Origin: Rheinheimera soli
Lineage (GTDB): Bacteria; Pseudomonadota; Gammaproteobacteria; Enterobacterales; Alteromonadaceae
Reading direction: 5' to 3'
DNA length: 55,083 nucleotides
Assembly: GCF_021290985.1 (NCBI RefSeq)
Contig: NZ_JAJOYU010000028.1
Location: forward strand, 1-55,083
In this document: in pieces, positions 34,813 to 44,401 of the stretch
Layout of the letters: each line of letters opens with the position of its first letter
Numbering within the stretch: the first letter of the stretch is position 1
Notes under the pieces: model-generated
Database searches by the model: none
What the model was told of the DNA's origin: nothing
Seen by the model: the letters and a program-made list of their open reading frames with translations, nothing else
Translations under genes and position numbers: made by a program

Positions 34813-37677
34813 TTAAATCGCAGCTATTTGTGCCTGCTGAGCTTTTAACTTAGTGATAGCTTCTAAAGCTTCTGCCAGTTTTTCGCGCTCTTTCGCTAAA
34901 ACTGCTTCAGGCGCTTTTGCCACAAAACCTTCGTTCGCCAGTTTACCGGCAACACGGTCATGCTCCTGCTGAGCTTTTTCCATTTGCTTGGCAATACGGG
35001 CCAGTTCGGCTTCTTTGTCGATCAAACCCGCCATAGGGATCAGAATATCCATCTTGCCCAAAAGCTGAGCTGCACAAGCTGGTGCTGTTTCGCCATCGGC
35101 CAATACAGTAATGGCTTCTAATTTCGCCATATTCTGCAAGAAGGCCATATTGCTTTGTAAGCGGCGGCTGTCGTCAACGGTCAGGTTACGCACCAGTACA
35201 GACAATGGCTTGCTTGGCGCTATATCCATTTCACCCCGCACGTTACGAATCGCGACGATAAAGCTCTTCACCCATTCCAGATCAGCAGTGGCGGTTTCGT
35301 TGACCAGTGCCTGATTAAATTCCGGATAGGCCTGCAGCATAATGCTGTCGCCCGGGTTGATATCTGTGCGAACCATAGGGGCTACGCGCTGCCAAATTTC
35401 TTCAGTGATAAATGGCATAATCGGGTGCATTAAACGCAGCAAAGATTCCAGCACTGTCAGTAAGGTATGACGAGTGCCACGTTGCTGAGCTTCAGTGCCT
35501 TTAAATAACACAGGTTTGGTCAGCTCTAAGTACCAGTCACAGAACTGGTTCCAGGTGAACTCATACAGCGTATTGGCCGCCATATCAAAACGGTAGCTGT
35601 CTAAATAACCACGGAACTGAACGATAGTTTGCTGATACTGGCTGATGATCCAATGATCGGCTAATGACAGTTCCATCTCGCCACCAGCAAGACCGCAGTC
35701 TTTCTCTTCAGTCATCATGGTGACGTAACGGCTGGCGTTCCACAGCTTGTTACAGAAGTTGCGGTAACCGTCTAAACGTTTCATATCCCAGCTGATATCA
35801 CGGCCGGTTGACGCCAAAGCCGCTAACGTGAAACGCAGTGCATCTGTACCGCTGGCTTCAATACCTTCAGGGAATTGCTTTTTGGTCTGGTTGCCAATTT
35901 TTTCGGCCAGCTGTGGCTGCATCATATTGCTGGTGCGTTTCACCAACAGGTCTTCCAGGCTGATACCGTCAATCATATCCAGCGGGTCAATCACGTTGCC
36001 CTTGGATTTTGACATCTTGTCGCCGTTTTCATCACGAATAAGGCCAGTCACATAGACAGTCTTAAATGGCACTTGTGGTTTGCCATTTTCGTCTTTAACA
36101 AAATGCATCGTCATCATAATCATCCGGGCAACCCAGAAGAAAATAATGTCAAAACCAGTGACTAACACGTCGGTCGGGTGGAAGGTTTTTAGCTCTTCCG
36201 TATTGTCCGGCCAACCTAAAGTAGAGAAAGTCCACAGCGCTGAGCTGAACCAGGTGTCCAGTACATCGTTGTCCTGACGTAATTTCACGTCATCGGCTAA
36301 AGCGTGTTTAGCACGAATTTCAGCTTCATCACGGCCTACATAAACTTTACCTGTTTCATCGTACCAGGCTGGAATACGGTGACCCCACCACAGCTGACGG
36401 CTGATACACCAATCCTGAATGTCACGCATCCAGCTGTAGTACATGTTTTCGTACTGCTTAGGCACAAACTGAATGTCGCCGTTTTCCACAGCTTCAATGG
36501 CAGTTTTGGCCATAGGCGCCACACGCACATACCACTGGTCAGTTAATAAAGGCTCAATCACCACACCTGAACGGTCGCCGTAGGGCAGGGTGTTATTGTG
36601 ATCTTCTACTTTGTCTAACAGGCCAGCTGCATCAAAAGCGAACACTATGGCTTTACGGGCAGCGTAACGGTCCAGGCCCTGATATTCCACAGGAATAAAA
36701 GCGTTATGCGCCGGGTTTGCTTCGCCATTAGGGAAGAAACATTCGCCTTCAGTGCGGATAGTAGCGTCAGCTGTCATCACATTGATCATTGGCAACTGAT
36801 GACGTTTACCTACTTCGTAGTCGTTAAAGTCATGAGCTGGCGTGATTTTGACGCAACCTGTGCCTTTGTCTTTATCAGCATGTTCGTCGGCCAGAATTGG
36901 AATACGGCGGTTCACCAGCGGCAACAGCACTTCTTTACCAATCAGGGATTGGTAGCGCTCATCGTCAGGGTTCACTGCAACACCTGTATCGCCCAGCATA
37001 GTTTCAGGACGGGTAGTGGCTACTACTATGTAGTTTTTGCCATCAGCAGTAGTGACGCCATCGGCCAGCGGGTAACGTAAGTTCCACAGATGGCCTTTTT
37101 GTTCTTTGTTTTCTACTTCTAAATCAGAAATAGCAGTGTGCAGCTTAGGATCCCAGTTCACCAGGCGTTTGCCACGGTAAATCAGGTCGTCCTGATACAG
37201 GCGCACAAACACTTCCTGTACGGCATTCGACAGGCCTGCGTCCATGGTAAAACGCTCTTTGTCCCAATCGACTGAGTTGCCTAAACGGCGCATTTGTTCG
37301 GTGATGGTGCCACCTGATTCGGCTTTCCATTCCCATACTTTTTCGATAAAAGCTTCACGGCCCATGGCATGACGGTCTGGTTTGCCTTCGGCTGCCAGTT
37401 TACGCTCCACCACCATTTGCGTGGCGATACCAGCGTGGTCAGTACCTACTTGCCATAAAGTGTTTTTACCCAGCATACGTTTGTAGCGGGTTAAGGCATC
37501 CATTATCGTTTGCTGGAACGCATGGCCCATGTGCAGGCTACCGGTCACGTTTGGTGGTGGGATCATGATGCAATAAGCACCATTACTGTTATCACCACTT
37601 GGCTTGAAATAGCCTTTGCTTTCCCATGCCTGATACATGGCTTGTTCAACTTGACTCGGGTTAAATGTCTTTTCCAT
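34813..37677 (-). CDS. valS: Valyl-tRNA synthetase
   Basis: 954 residues, full length for class Ia ValRS, which charges tRNA-Val. The HIGH motif is HMGH (49-52), the KMSKS loop is at 554-558 and the editing (CP1) domain contains [15 protein letters not shown] (221-235). The C-terminal coiled coil (about 890-950) that binds tRNA is present. It is the last gene of the conserved pepA-holC-valS operon, 41 bases after holC. Confidence 0.98.
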   Translation of the reverse strand: MEKTFNPSQVEQAMYQAWESKGYFKPSGDNSNGAYCIMIPPPNVTGSLHMGHAFQQTIMDALTRYKRMLGKNTLWQVGTDHAGIATQMVVERKLAAEGKPDRHAMGREAFIEKVWEWKAESGGTITEQMRRLGNSVDWDKERFTMDAGLSNAVQEVFVRLYQDDLIYRGKRLVNWDPKLHTAISDLEVENKEQKGHLWNLRYPLADGVTTADGKNYIVVATTRPETMLGDTGVAVNPDDERYQSLIGKEVLLPLVNRRIPILADEHADKDKGTGCVKITPAHDFNDYEVGKRHQLPMINVMTADATIRTEGECFFPNGEANPAHNAFIPVEYQGLDRYAARKAIVFAFDAAGLLDKVEDHNNTLPYGDRSGVVIEPLLTDQWYVRVAPMAKTAIEAVENGDIQFVPKQYENMYYSWMRDIQDWCISRQLWWGHRIPAWYDETGKVYVGRDEAEIRAKHALADDVKLRQDNDVLDTWFSSALWTFSTLGWPDNTEELKTFHPTDVLVTGFDIIFFWVARMIMMTMHFVKDENGKPQVPFKTVYVTGLIRDENGDKMSKSKGNVIDPLDMIDGISLEDLLVKRTSNMMQPQLAEKIGNQTKKQFPEGIEASGTDALRFTLAALASTGRDISWDMKRLDGYRNFCNKLWNASRYVTMMTEEKDCGLAGGEMELSLADHWIISQYQQTIVQFRGYLDSYRFDMAANTLYEFTWNQFCDWYLELTKPVLFKGTEAQQRGTRHTLLTVLESLLRLMHPIMPFITEEIWQRVAPMVRTDINPGDSIMLQAYPEFNQALVNETATADLEWVKSFIVAIRNVRGEMDIAPSKPLSVLVRNLTVDDSRRLQSNMAFLQNMAKLEAITVLADGETAPACAAQLLGKMDILIPMAGLIDKEAELARIAKQMEKAQQEHDRVAGKLANEGFVAKAPEAVLAKEREKLAEALEAITKLKAQQAQIAAI

Positions 37678-37718
37678 CTTCGTTACCTGAAACTCTCACT
37701 AAAAACGCAGGCCGGCCA

Positions 37719-38168
37719 TCAGAGCTGCACTGTTTGCGGGGTTAACCCCGACTGGCGATAAAATTTAAACCGTTCCCGCGCCTGAACCTTAAGCTGTTCT
37801 TCGGCTGGAACAAATTCGATAATTTGTTGAAAACGCTGACTAAAAGGCGGCACTGTTGCCGACAGGTTAATTAAAACCGGCCTCGCGTTGCTTGGAGGCA
37901 GCCAACTGATTTCCACCGGAGCGCCTCGGGCAGGGCCTTCGCCCGCCAGATTGTGTGGTACAAATCGCTCTGGATCAAAGCGCCATAATACCTCATCCAG
38001 CAGTTCGGCGTCCGCCTGATTTTGGCAGAACACAAAAACCCGCTGTCCGGCCTGATACAAATCGGCGCAGAGTTTTGCTGCTACATGAAAAAAAGCTGGC
38101 TCTGACGCCAGCTGTGATTCAGCTTCTGCTGCCTGTTCCGGCAGCAGATAAAAACTGACTTGAGGCAC
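37719..38168 (-). CDS. holC: DNA polymerase III subunit chi
   Basis: 149 residues matching HolC: FYLLPEQAAEAE at the N-terminus, ACxxCADLYQAGQRVFVFCQNQADAELLDEVLWRFDPERFVPHN and PVEISWLPP. Chi links the clamp loader to SSB on the lagging strand. The gene sits two bases after pepA and before valS, the order seen in E. coli. Confidence 0.95.
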   Translation of the reverse strand: MPQVSFYLLPEQAAEAESQLASEPAFFHVAAKLCADLYQAGQRVFVFCQNQADAELLDEVLWRFDPERFVPHNLAGEGPARGAPVEISWLPPSNARPVLINLSATVPPFSQRFQQIIEFVPAEEQLKVQARERFKFYRQSGLTPQTVQL

Positions 38169-38170
38169 TG

Positions 38171-39676
38171 TTATCCCTCGATGTCGGTTCCGACACGGTT
38201 AATTAAAAACTGGGTCAACATAGCCACAGGGCGGCCTGTTGCACCTTTGTCTTTACCACCACTGCGCCATGCAGTACCGGCAATATCCAAATGCGCCCAG
38301 TTGTATTTACGGGTGAAGCGCGACAGGAAACAGGCTGCGGTAATAGTACCGGCGGCACGGCCACCTAAGTTACTGAAATCCGCAAAGGGGCTTTCCAGTT
38401 GATCCTGATAGTCATCCCACAAAGGTAAACGCCAGGCTCTGTCACCACTTTGATCTGACGCATTTAATATTTCATGCGCCAGCGGGTTATGGTTACTTAA
38501 TAAACCTGAAGCGTGTTTACCCAAGGCAATGACACAAGCGCCTGTTAAGGTCGCAACGTCAATCACCACATCAGGGTCAAAACGCTCGACATAAGTTAAG
38601 GCGTCACAGAGCACTAAACGGCCTTCAGCGTCAGTGTTCAATACTTCAACGGTTTGGCCCGACATGGTAGTTAAAATATCACCTGGGCGATAAGCGCGGC
38701 CATCCGGCATGTTTTCAGCGCCAGCCAGTACAGCCACCATATTAATAGGCAAACCTAAACTGACTACCGCATGCATAGTGCCCAGCACTGAAGCTGCGCC
38801 ACACATGTCGTATTTCATTTCGTCCATCGCATCGCTTGGCTTGATGCTGATACCGCCGGTATCAAAGGTTAAACCTTTACCAACCAGTACCACTGGCGCA
38901 CTGCTATCCATAGCGCCGTTGTATTTAATCACCGCCATTTTGGCTTCGTTTTCCGAGCCACGACCAACAGCTACGTACGAATGCATGCCCAAAGCCGTCA
39001 TTTCAGCAATGCCCAGCACTTCCACCGACACTTTATCGTGTTGCGCTAACGCTACTGCCTGATCGGCCAGATAAGCCGGAGTACAGATGTTTGGCGGCAT
39101 ATTCGACACGTCTTTACAGACCTTGATACCAGCAGCGACAGCCAAACCATGTTCAACGGCTTTTTCGCCTATGGTTAAGTCGCGACGGGTTGGTACGTTA
39201 AAGACAATTTTACGCAGCGGGCGACGGGTTTCGTCTTTGCGGCTTTTTAATTTGTCGAATACGTATAAGCAATCCTGCGTGGTTTCCACCGCATGACGCA
39301 CTTTCCAGTAAGTATCACGGCCTTTGACATGCAGCTCAGATAAGAAACACACAGCTTCCATTGAGCCGGTTTCATTGAGGGTGCTGATGGTTTTGGCAAT
39401 GATTTGGCGGTACTGACGTTCGTCTAGTTCACGTTCTTTACCACAGCCCACCAACAGTACACGCTCACTCAACACGTTAGGCACATGGTGCAATAACAAC
39501 ATCTGGCCGGGTTTGCCTTCTAAATCGCCCCGGCGTAATAAATTGCTGATGTAGCCTTCGCTGATTTTATCCAGCTGTTCGGCAACCGCTGACAAGCGGC
39601 GCGGCTCATAAACGCCGACAACGATACATGCACTTCGTTGTTTTTCCGGACTACCGCTTTTTACGCTGAACTCCAT
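38171..39676 (-). CDS. pepA: Leucyl aminopeptidase (PepA)
   Basis: 501 residues of the M17 family. The metal-binding and catalytic segments [24 protein letters not shown] and [16 protein letters not shown] are intact. PepA removes N-terminal leucine and similar residues, and in E. coli also acts in Xer recombination and carAB regulation. The ATG at 39676 is preceded by AGGAG and is preferred over a GTG at 39682. It is divergent from lptF, as in other gammaproteobacteria. Confidence 0.97.
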   Translation of the reverse strand: MEFSVKSGSPEKQRSACIVVGVYEPRRLSAVAEQLDKISEGYISNLLRRGDLEGKPGQMLLLHHVPNVLSERVLLVGCGKERELDERQYRQIIAKTISTLNETGSMEAVCFLSELHVKGRDTYWKVRHAVETTQDCLYVFDKLKSRKDETRRPLRKIVFNVPTRRDLTIGEKAVEHGLAVAAGIKVCKDVSNMPPNICTPAYLADQAVALAQHDKVSVEVLGIAEMTALGMHSYVAVGRGSENEAKMAVIKYNGAMDSSAPVVLVGKGLTFDTGGISIKPSDAMDEMKYDMCGAASVLGTMHAVVSLGLPINMVAVLAGAENMPDGRAYRPGDILTTMSGQTVEVLNTDAEGRLVLCDALTYVERFDPDVVIDVATLTGACVIALGKHASGLLSNHNPLAHEILNASDQSGDRAWRLPLWDDYQDQLESPFADFSNLGGRAAGTITAACFLSRFTRKYNWAHLDIAGTAWRSGGKDKGATGRPVAMLTQFLINRVGTDIEG

Positions 39677-39879
39677 GCTCACTCCTGATTCTAAGACTTC
39701 CGGCCACTATACCAAGTTAGTTCGGTGTTACAGTGGGCTTCTTTGTGATGATATTTTGTCCTGCTTTATAAAAAAGCTCGGATTTATCGCCACTTTAGTC
39801 AATAATAATTGCTGTAAACATCCAGTTTACTTAAAAATCGTCAGGGTTCCAGCAAAAAGACAGGTTTTAGGGGGCATTT

Positions 39880-40989
39880 TTGATTGTTTTTCGTTATCTG
39901 ATTGGTGAAGTGTTTAAATCCCAATTGGCGGTCTTCCTGATCCTGATCACTATTATCATGAGCCAACGCTTTGTGAAAATTTTGGCTGACGCATCAGACG
40001 GTGATATTCCGGGTCAATTAGTACTGACCATACTGTCATTAAAACTGCCGCAATTGGCCGTAGTTATTATTCCTTTAAGTGCTTTTTTGGGTGTACTTAT
40101 TGCCTACGGCCGTATTTATGCCGACAGCGAAATGACGGTGTTACATGCCACCGGCATCAGCGAATGGTATGTTACCCGCTTAACCCTGATTTTATCTGTG
40201 GTGATGGCGCTTGGAGCAGGTTTTGTCACTTTGTATTTAAGCCCCTGGTCTATCGAGCGCGAATATCAGATCCTAGAACAGGCCGAAGCCGATTCTGGCT
40301 TGAGCAGTTTAATACCGGGGCGCTTCCAGCAAACCTCGAATGAAAAAGCTGTGGTTTTTGTGCATGACATCAGCCGCGATGGCGGTGAGCTGGAAAAGGT
40401 ATTTTTAGCCCAGACTTCTTCAGAACCAGGCGGACAAACCTCTATTGTTTATGCTCAGTCTGGTTATGTGAAAGAAGATGCCAGCGGTGCTCAGTTGCTG
40501 GAATTAAACAGCGGCCGTCGTTATGCAGGTGAAACCCGTTCGCCAGGCTATGAAGTAGTGGAATTTGGTCAATATCAAATTCAAATTCGCGAACAGCAGG
40601 TGGAACAAAAACGCCGCAAGTTATCCAGTTTACCTACGGCTGAACTGCGCAAGCAAACTGGCCCTGAAGCTGCGGCAGAATGGCACTGGCGTATCGCTAT
40701 ACCACTGTCTATTCCTATTCTGATGTTGATTGCTGTGCCTTTGAGTAAAGTAAACCCACGACAGGGCAAGTTTGGCCGTTTACTGCCAGCTTTGGCTTTA
40801 TACCTGCTGTATTACATTCTGCTGATTGCCAGCCGCTCAGCTATTGAGGATGGCAAAATTCCTCAACAATTAGGCATGTGGTGGATCCACGCTTTGGGCC
40901 TGACTTTTGGCACAGTGCTGCTGGTGAAACACCGTACTGCAGGTCAGAAGTTAAAAGCATTACTGACAGGGCGCTCTTCTCATGTTTAA
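39880..40989 (+). CDS. lptF: LPS export permease LptF
   Basis: 369 residues with six transmembrane segments and a periplasmic beta-jellyroll between helices 3 and 4. N-terminal IVFRYLIGEVFKSQLAVFLILI and IPLSIPILMLIAVPLSKVNPRQGKFG are typical. With LptG and the ATPase LptB it extracts lipopolysaccharide from the inner membrane. The start is a TTG with a GGGGG ribosome-binding site five bases upstream. It overlaps lptG by eight bases. Confidence 0.95.
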   Translation: MIVFRYLIGEVFKSQLAVFLILITIIMSQRFVKILADASDGDIPGQLVLTILSLKLPQLAVVIIPLSAFLGVLIAYGRIYADSEMTVLHATGISEWYVTRLTLILSVVMALGAGFVTLYLSPWSIEREYQILEQAEADSGLSSLIPGRFQQTSNEKAVVFVHDISRDGGELEKVFLAQTSSEPGGQTSIVYAQSGYVKEDASGAQLLELNSGRRYAGETRSPGYEVVEFGQYQIQIREQQVEQKRRKLSSLPTAELRKQTGPEAAAEWHWRIAIPLSIPILMLIAVPLSKVNPRQGKFGRLLPALALYLLYYILLIASRSAIEDGKIPQQLGMWWIHALGLTFGTVLLVKHRTAGQKLKALLTGRSSHV

Positions 40990-42046
40990 GATCCTCGACC
41001 TGTATATAGGTCGCACCATTTTGAGCACAGTGCTGATGACAGTGACAGTACTGATGATTTTATCCGGCATGTTCAGGTTTATCGACCAGCTGCGATTAAC
41101 AGGGCGGGGTGATTACGACTTGTTGTCGGCCGGTTTATTTACCTTATTCAGCGTGCCAGGCGACTTAATTTTGTTTTTTCCTATGGCGGCCTTAATAGGC
41201 GGTTTAGTGGGCTTGGGCATGCTGGCCAGCAACAGCGAATTGGTTGTCATGCAGGCAGCGGGGTTGTCTCGACTCAATATCATCAACTCTGTGATGAAAA
41301 CCTCATTACTGATGATGCTGATTGTGATGCTGGTGGCCGAGTTTGGTGCGCCAGTGGCTGAAAAAACCGCCCGTGAACTGCGAACTAAAGCTATTTCAGG
41401 CGGTGATTTAATTTCTGCACGACAGGGTGTCTGGGCTAAAGACGGTGATCATTTTATTAATATCAAGCAGGTGGATGACTTTGGTAACCTGACTGATTTA
41501 ACGATTTATGAGTTTGATACCGACTTAAAATTGCAGGCTATTGTCAGCGCCAAAACCGCAGTTTTTATCAGCAATGCCTGGCGTTTATCAGATGTTAGCC
41601 GATTGAATTTTCGTGACGACAGAGTAGAGAAGCATCAGTGGCAGGAACAGCGCTGGCGCTCAACCTTAACCCCGGACAAACTGGGGGTTGTGTCTATTAA
41701 ACCTGAGTTGTTATCGCTCAAGGGCTTAACCGACTACATCGACTATTTGGACAGTAATAAGCAGGACAGCAGTAAGTTTGAACTGGCATTCTGGCGCAAG
41801 GCAACCCAGCCTTTAACCATAATTGCTATGTTGCTGGTGGCTTTGTCTTTTATTTTTGGACCACTGCGCAGCGTCACCATGGCAGCCCGTATTCTGATGG
41901 GAATTCTGACAGGTTTTGCGTTCTATATGAGCGATCAGGTGTTTGGGCCTGTGGCTTTGGTGTACCAGTTGCCGCCAGTCCTTGGTGCCGTATTGCCATC
42001 GGCTGTATTTATAGCGCTGGCGATGTATTTATTGCAGAAGAAATAG
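40982..42046 (+). CDS. lptG: LPS export permease LptG
   Basis: 354 residues, the partner of LptF. It has six transmembrane helices and a periplasmic domain (about 130-270), with MLASNSELVVMQAAGLSRLNI and LVALSFIFGPLRSVTMAARI as family marks. It overlaps lptF by eight bases, so translation is coupled. A 20-bp hairpin terminator follows. Confidence 0.96.
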   Translation: MFKILDLYIGRTILSTVLMTVTVLMILSGMFRFIDQLRLTGRGDYDLLSAGLFTLFSVPGDLILFFPMAALIGGLVGLGMLASNSELVVMQAAGLSRLNIINSVMKTSLLMMLIVMLVAEFGAPVAEKTARELRTKAISGGDLISARQGVWAKDGDHFINIKQVDDFGNLTDLTIYEFDTDLKLQAIVSAKTAVFISNAWRLSDVSRLNFRDDRVEKHQWQEQRWRSTLTPDKLGVVSIKPELLSLKGLTDYIDYLDSNKQDSSKFELAFWRKATQPLTIIAMLLVALSFIFGPLRSVTMAARILMGILTGFAFYMSDQVFGPVALVYQLPPVLGAVLPSAVFIALAMYLLQKK

Positions 42047-42060
42047 CGAAGTTGTTGTTC

Positions 42061-42105
42061 CAGATATAAAAAAGGCAGAACTGAATTCTGCCTTTTTTAT
42101 ATCTG
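42061..42105. terminator. Long perfect bidirectional terminator
   Basis: A perfect 20-bp inverted repeat (42061-42080 with 42086-42105) with a five-base loop. Its centre carries AAAAAAGGCAGAA/TTCTGCCTTTTTT, which gives T-runs on both strands. It separates convergent lptG and the RDD gene. Confidence 0.92.
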
Positions 42106-42122
42106 CTGATTTAGCTGCTGGT

Positions 42123-42620
42123 TTAACCCGCTTTACGATGTAAATTCAGCTCTTTGCTTTCATCTTTGGTCAGCTTCACCACTATGGTGTTGGTGATTTG
42201 ATCCTGCAGCGCCAAGCCCTGGCCCCAGCGGATCCACAACCAGAAATTTCCCAGACCTAACAAAGACACCACTAAACGCAGTAACCCTTGTTTTAGCGTA
42301 ATAGGGGAACCATCAGCCTGTATCAACAAAATACGCCAGGCCCGCATACCGAGGGTTTGACCAGCTTTCACCCAGAAATAAACATAAAACCAGACAAAAA
42401 CCAACAACGAATAGAGCTGGAACCAAATGGAATGTTTCTGAATAAAGTCAGCCTGATCCTGATAAGCCGCCAGCGAAACCAACCCCAGCTTATCCAGAAT
42501 AGTTACCAGCAACAGCGCCAGACCCATAGCCAGCATCCAGAGCGCCGCTAAAATCAGCACGTCATAAATAATAGCCGCTAAACGGCGGAACAAACCCGCC
42601 CTTGGAGATTCGTGATACAT
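42123..42620 (-). CDS. RDD-family membrane protein
   Basis: 165 residues with the RDD pattern: AGLFRRLAAIIYDVLILAALW at the N-terminus and GQTLGMRAWRILLIQADGSPIT before the last helices, with three or four transmembrane segments. RDD proteins are implicated in cation transport or stress tolerance, but the role is unclear. The ATG at 42620 with AGGAAACACTG upstream is preferred over upstream extension. It is convergent with lptG, a common arrangement in related genera. Confidence 0.85.
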   Translation of the reverse strand: MYHESPRAGLFRRLAAIIYDVLILAALWMLAMGLALLLVTILDKLGLVSLAAYQDQADFIQKHSIWFQLYSLLVFVWFYVYFWVKAGQTLGMRAWRILLIQADGSPITLKQGLLRLVVSLLGLGNFWLWIRWGQGLALQDQITNTIVVKLTKDESKELNLHRKAG

Positions 42621-42734
42621 CAGTGTTTCCTGATTTTTATTGATTCTGTGAATGGCGCTAAGTGTATCACGCAGCTTAGTTTTTCCGAAACTGCTGCAAA
42701 AACGCGCAACCACACAGCGAACTGAAACTTTTGC

Positions 42735-42762
42735 TTGCGCCGCGCCATTCGCTTTGTATAAT
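42735..42762 (+). promoter_or_regulatory. Promoter of tRNA-Leu
   Basis: TTGCGC (42735-42740) and TATAAT (42757-42762) have 16-base spacing. The -10 box is followed by a GC-containing stretch, as in stringently controlled stable RNA promoters, about 30 bases before the tRNA. Confidence 0.65.
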
Positions 42763-42792
42763 GCAAGCGTTTACTTCTGTACGACCCTCAAT

Positions 42793-42879
42793 GCCTGGGT
42801 GGCGAAATCGGTAGACGCAGCGGATTCAAAATCCGCCGGGGGAAACTCCGTGTCGGTTCGAGTCCGACCCTAGGCACCA
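42793..42879 (+). tRNA. tRNA-Leu (anticodon CAA)
   Basis: An 87-base type II tRNA with a long variable arm. The acceptor stem GCCTGGG pairs with CCTAGGC, the anticodon arm is GCGGA-TTCAAAA-TCCGC with CAA in the loop (reads UUG), and the T arm is GTCGG-TTCGAGT-CCGAC. CCA is encoded at 42877-42879. Accessory genes follow directly downstream. Confidence 0.96.
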
Positions 42880-43119
42880 ATACTGCAAGTTATTTCTAAA
42901 TTAGTTACCATCAGTTCATATAGTTTCCTTTCTTTTAAGACCTCTTTTGATAATTATGAGTAATCTAAGTCTTTGATAAACCATTAAATTTTGGTTTCAA
43001 TAAGCTTTGCTTGTGAACGACTTTTTCAGATGTTAATTTGTGTTTTATATAGGGATTTTTTAGAACCCAGTTGATACTTGATGGTCATTAAAATCGCAAT
43101 CGCTTAATGGGAGTAAGAC

Positions 43120-44073
43120 GTGGCCTTAAAAGACATGGTTTTTAAGTGTTTAAAGGATGCTGCCGGACAACAGTTCACTGCTCGCCAGTTGGCCGAAATG
43201 ATTGTCGAAAAGTATCCCGAGCAGGCATCCCATAAAAAAGCTAATAGCGGCTCTAATGTTCAGACTATGTTGGATCTGATTGAACAATTCGCTGCAGAAA
43301 TAGGAAGTCGCAGGCCTGGATGGCAGGAAAAAAATACTCAGTTAAAAACAACCAGTGGTCGTCCACGTAAATATTATTGGTCAGAGCATTCAGATGAAGC
43401 TGAAGTCAATCTGTCCGATTCATTAGGTCTACCTGCAAAGCCACTAGCTACAGAGCAAAGTGCATTACCATCAGACCCTCCAGCTATTATTACTGAGCAT
43501 TCTTTATACCCATTGTTGGCTAAATATCTTAAGTCTGAGTTAGACGTATTTTCCATGCGTATTGATGAGAAGACCTCATCGAACAAAGGCGGTATGGGTT
43601 CGAATGAATGGCTACATCCAGACTTAGTTGGACTTGAGGATCTCGCCTCTGACTGGGTTGATGTAATTAAGTCCTGCGTTGCTGAGCTATCGGAAAGAAG
43701 GGCCCGGTTATGGTCTTTTGAAGTCAAAATTCTGATCAATCGTTCAAATGTCCGCAAATCATATTTTCAAACAGTTTCAAACTCATCATGGGCTCATTAT
43801 GGCTATCTGGTGGCTGCTACTGTTGAAGGTGAGGACACTATGCGAGAGCTACAAATGCTTTCAGCAACTCATGGTATTGGTGTCATTCAATTAGACGTTA
43901 ATGAACCCACTGAAAGCCAGATCCTGATCCCTGCAAAAGAGCGAGCTACTTTAGATTGGGAGATGTGTAATCGTTTAGCGGAGGAAAATAAGGATTTTAC
44001 CTCTTACTTACAGAAAATTGGCGACTTCTCAAAACTTGGGAAAGTTCTTCCCACTGAATGGCTGATGAAGTAA
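43120..44073 (+). CDS. HrgA-like protein (winged helix plus PD-(D/E)XK-like nuclease domain)
   Basis: 317 residues. An N-terminal winged-helix region (ALKDMVFKCLKDAAGQQFTARQLAEMIVEKYPE, about 1-90) precedes a long C-terminal domain with Asp168 (WLHPDLVGLE) and Glu201-x-Lys203 (LWSFEVKI), a PD-(D/E)XK-like pattern. LNRSNxRKSYFQxVSNSSWAHYGYLVA and HGIGVIQLDVNEPTESQILIPA match my recall of HrgA, a protein associated with restriction-modification loci in Helicobacter. The start is a GTG with GGGAG upstream. It is the first gene after tRNA-Leu. The biochemical role is inferred. Confidence 0.75.
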   Translation: MALKDMVFKCLKDAAGQQFTARQLAEMIVEKYPEQASHKKANSGSNVQTMLDLIEQFAAEIGSRRPGWQEKNTQLKTTSGRPRKYYWSEHSDEAEVNLSDSLGLPAKPLATEQSALPSDPPAIITEHSLYPLLAKYLKSELDVFSMRIDEKTSSNKGGMGSNEWLHPDLVGLEDLASDWVDVIKSCVAELSERRARLWSFEVKILINRSNVRKSYFQTVSNSSWAHYGYLVAATVEGEDTMRELQMLSATHGIGVIQLDVNEPTESQILIPAKERATLDWEMCNRLAEENKDFTSYLQKIGDFSKLGKVLPTEWLMK

Positions 44074-44189
44074 AACTTGGTATTGAGTAGCTATTGCGTT
44101 CACTGCTCTGAATCAGTTGGTGATGCTCCAAACATCATGTGGCGCGGACAGAAGATGCTGTGCTGCCTAAGAACTGAAATTATTTATAT

Positions 44190-44352
44190 GTGGAAAAACA
44201 TCGGCGTTTTTCCAGCTTGGCGTAACCGAGATGGTGTTCCATCTCTTCTTCAAGGCTCGTTCAGCAAGCTTTTTGGTCAACTGGCGCAGCAAGCGTTGCT
44301 CGCCCATCAGATCTTAAGGAGATTTGCAGTCAGCTGATCCAGTAATTGGCAT
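44190..44352 (-). pseudogene. Remnant of an IS256-family transposase N-terminus
   Basis: Read on the reverse strand in successive frames: LLDQLTA, then CKSP-stop-DLMGEQRLLRQLTKKLAERAL, then EEEMEHHLGYAK. These match the start of mutator/IS256-type transposases (DLxGExGLLKQLTKxLxERALxxEMxxHLGY). At least two frameshifts and one stop are present and the rest of the gene is missing after about 44212. It marks past insertion-sequence activity between the HrgA-like gene and the nuclease gene. Confidence 0.8.
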
Positions 44353-44386
44353 TCTTTATCCCCTCTAAGGAGTTAGGTAGAATGCC
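44348..44386. repeat. Inverted repeat at the edge of the IS remnant
   Basis: GGCATTCT (44348-44355) and AGAATGCC (44379-44386) form a perfect 8-bp stem just downstream (minus strand) of the nuclease gene and at the start of the IS256 remnant. It may be an IS end structure or may act as a terminator for the nuclease gene. Confidence 0.45.
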
Positions 44387-44401
44387 ACTCACACAGATTT
44401 T

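Noticed and set aside
42652-42873. A 73-codon plus-strand frame
   Set aside because: It runs through the tRNA-Leu gene and its promoter.
44077-44337. An 86-codon plus-strand frame after the HrgA-like gene
   Set aside because: The reverse strand encodes the IS256 remnant, which explains the open frame.
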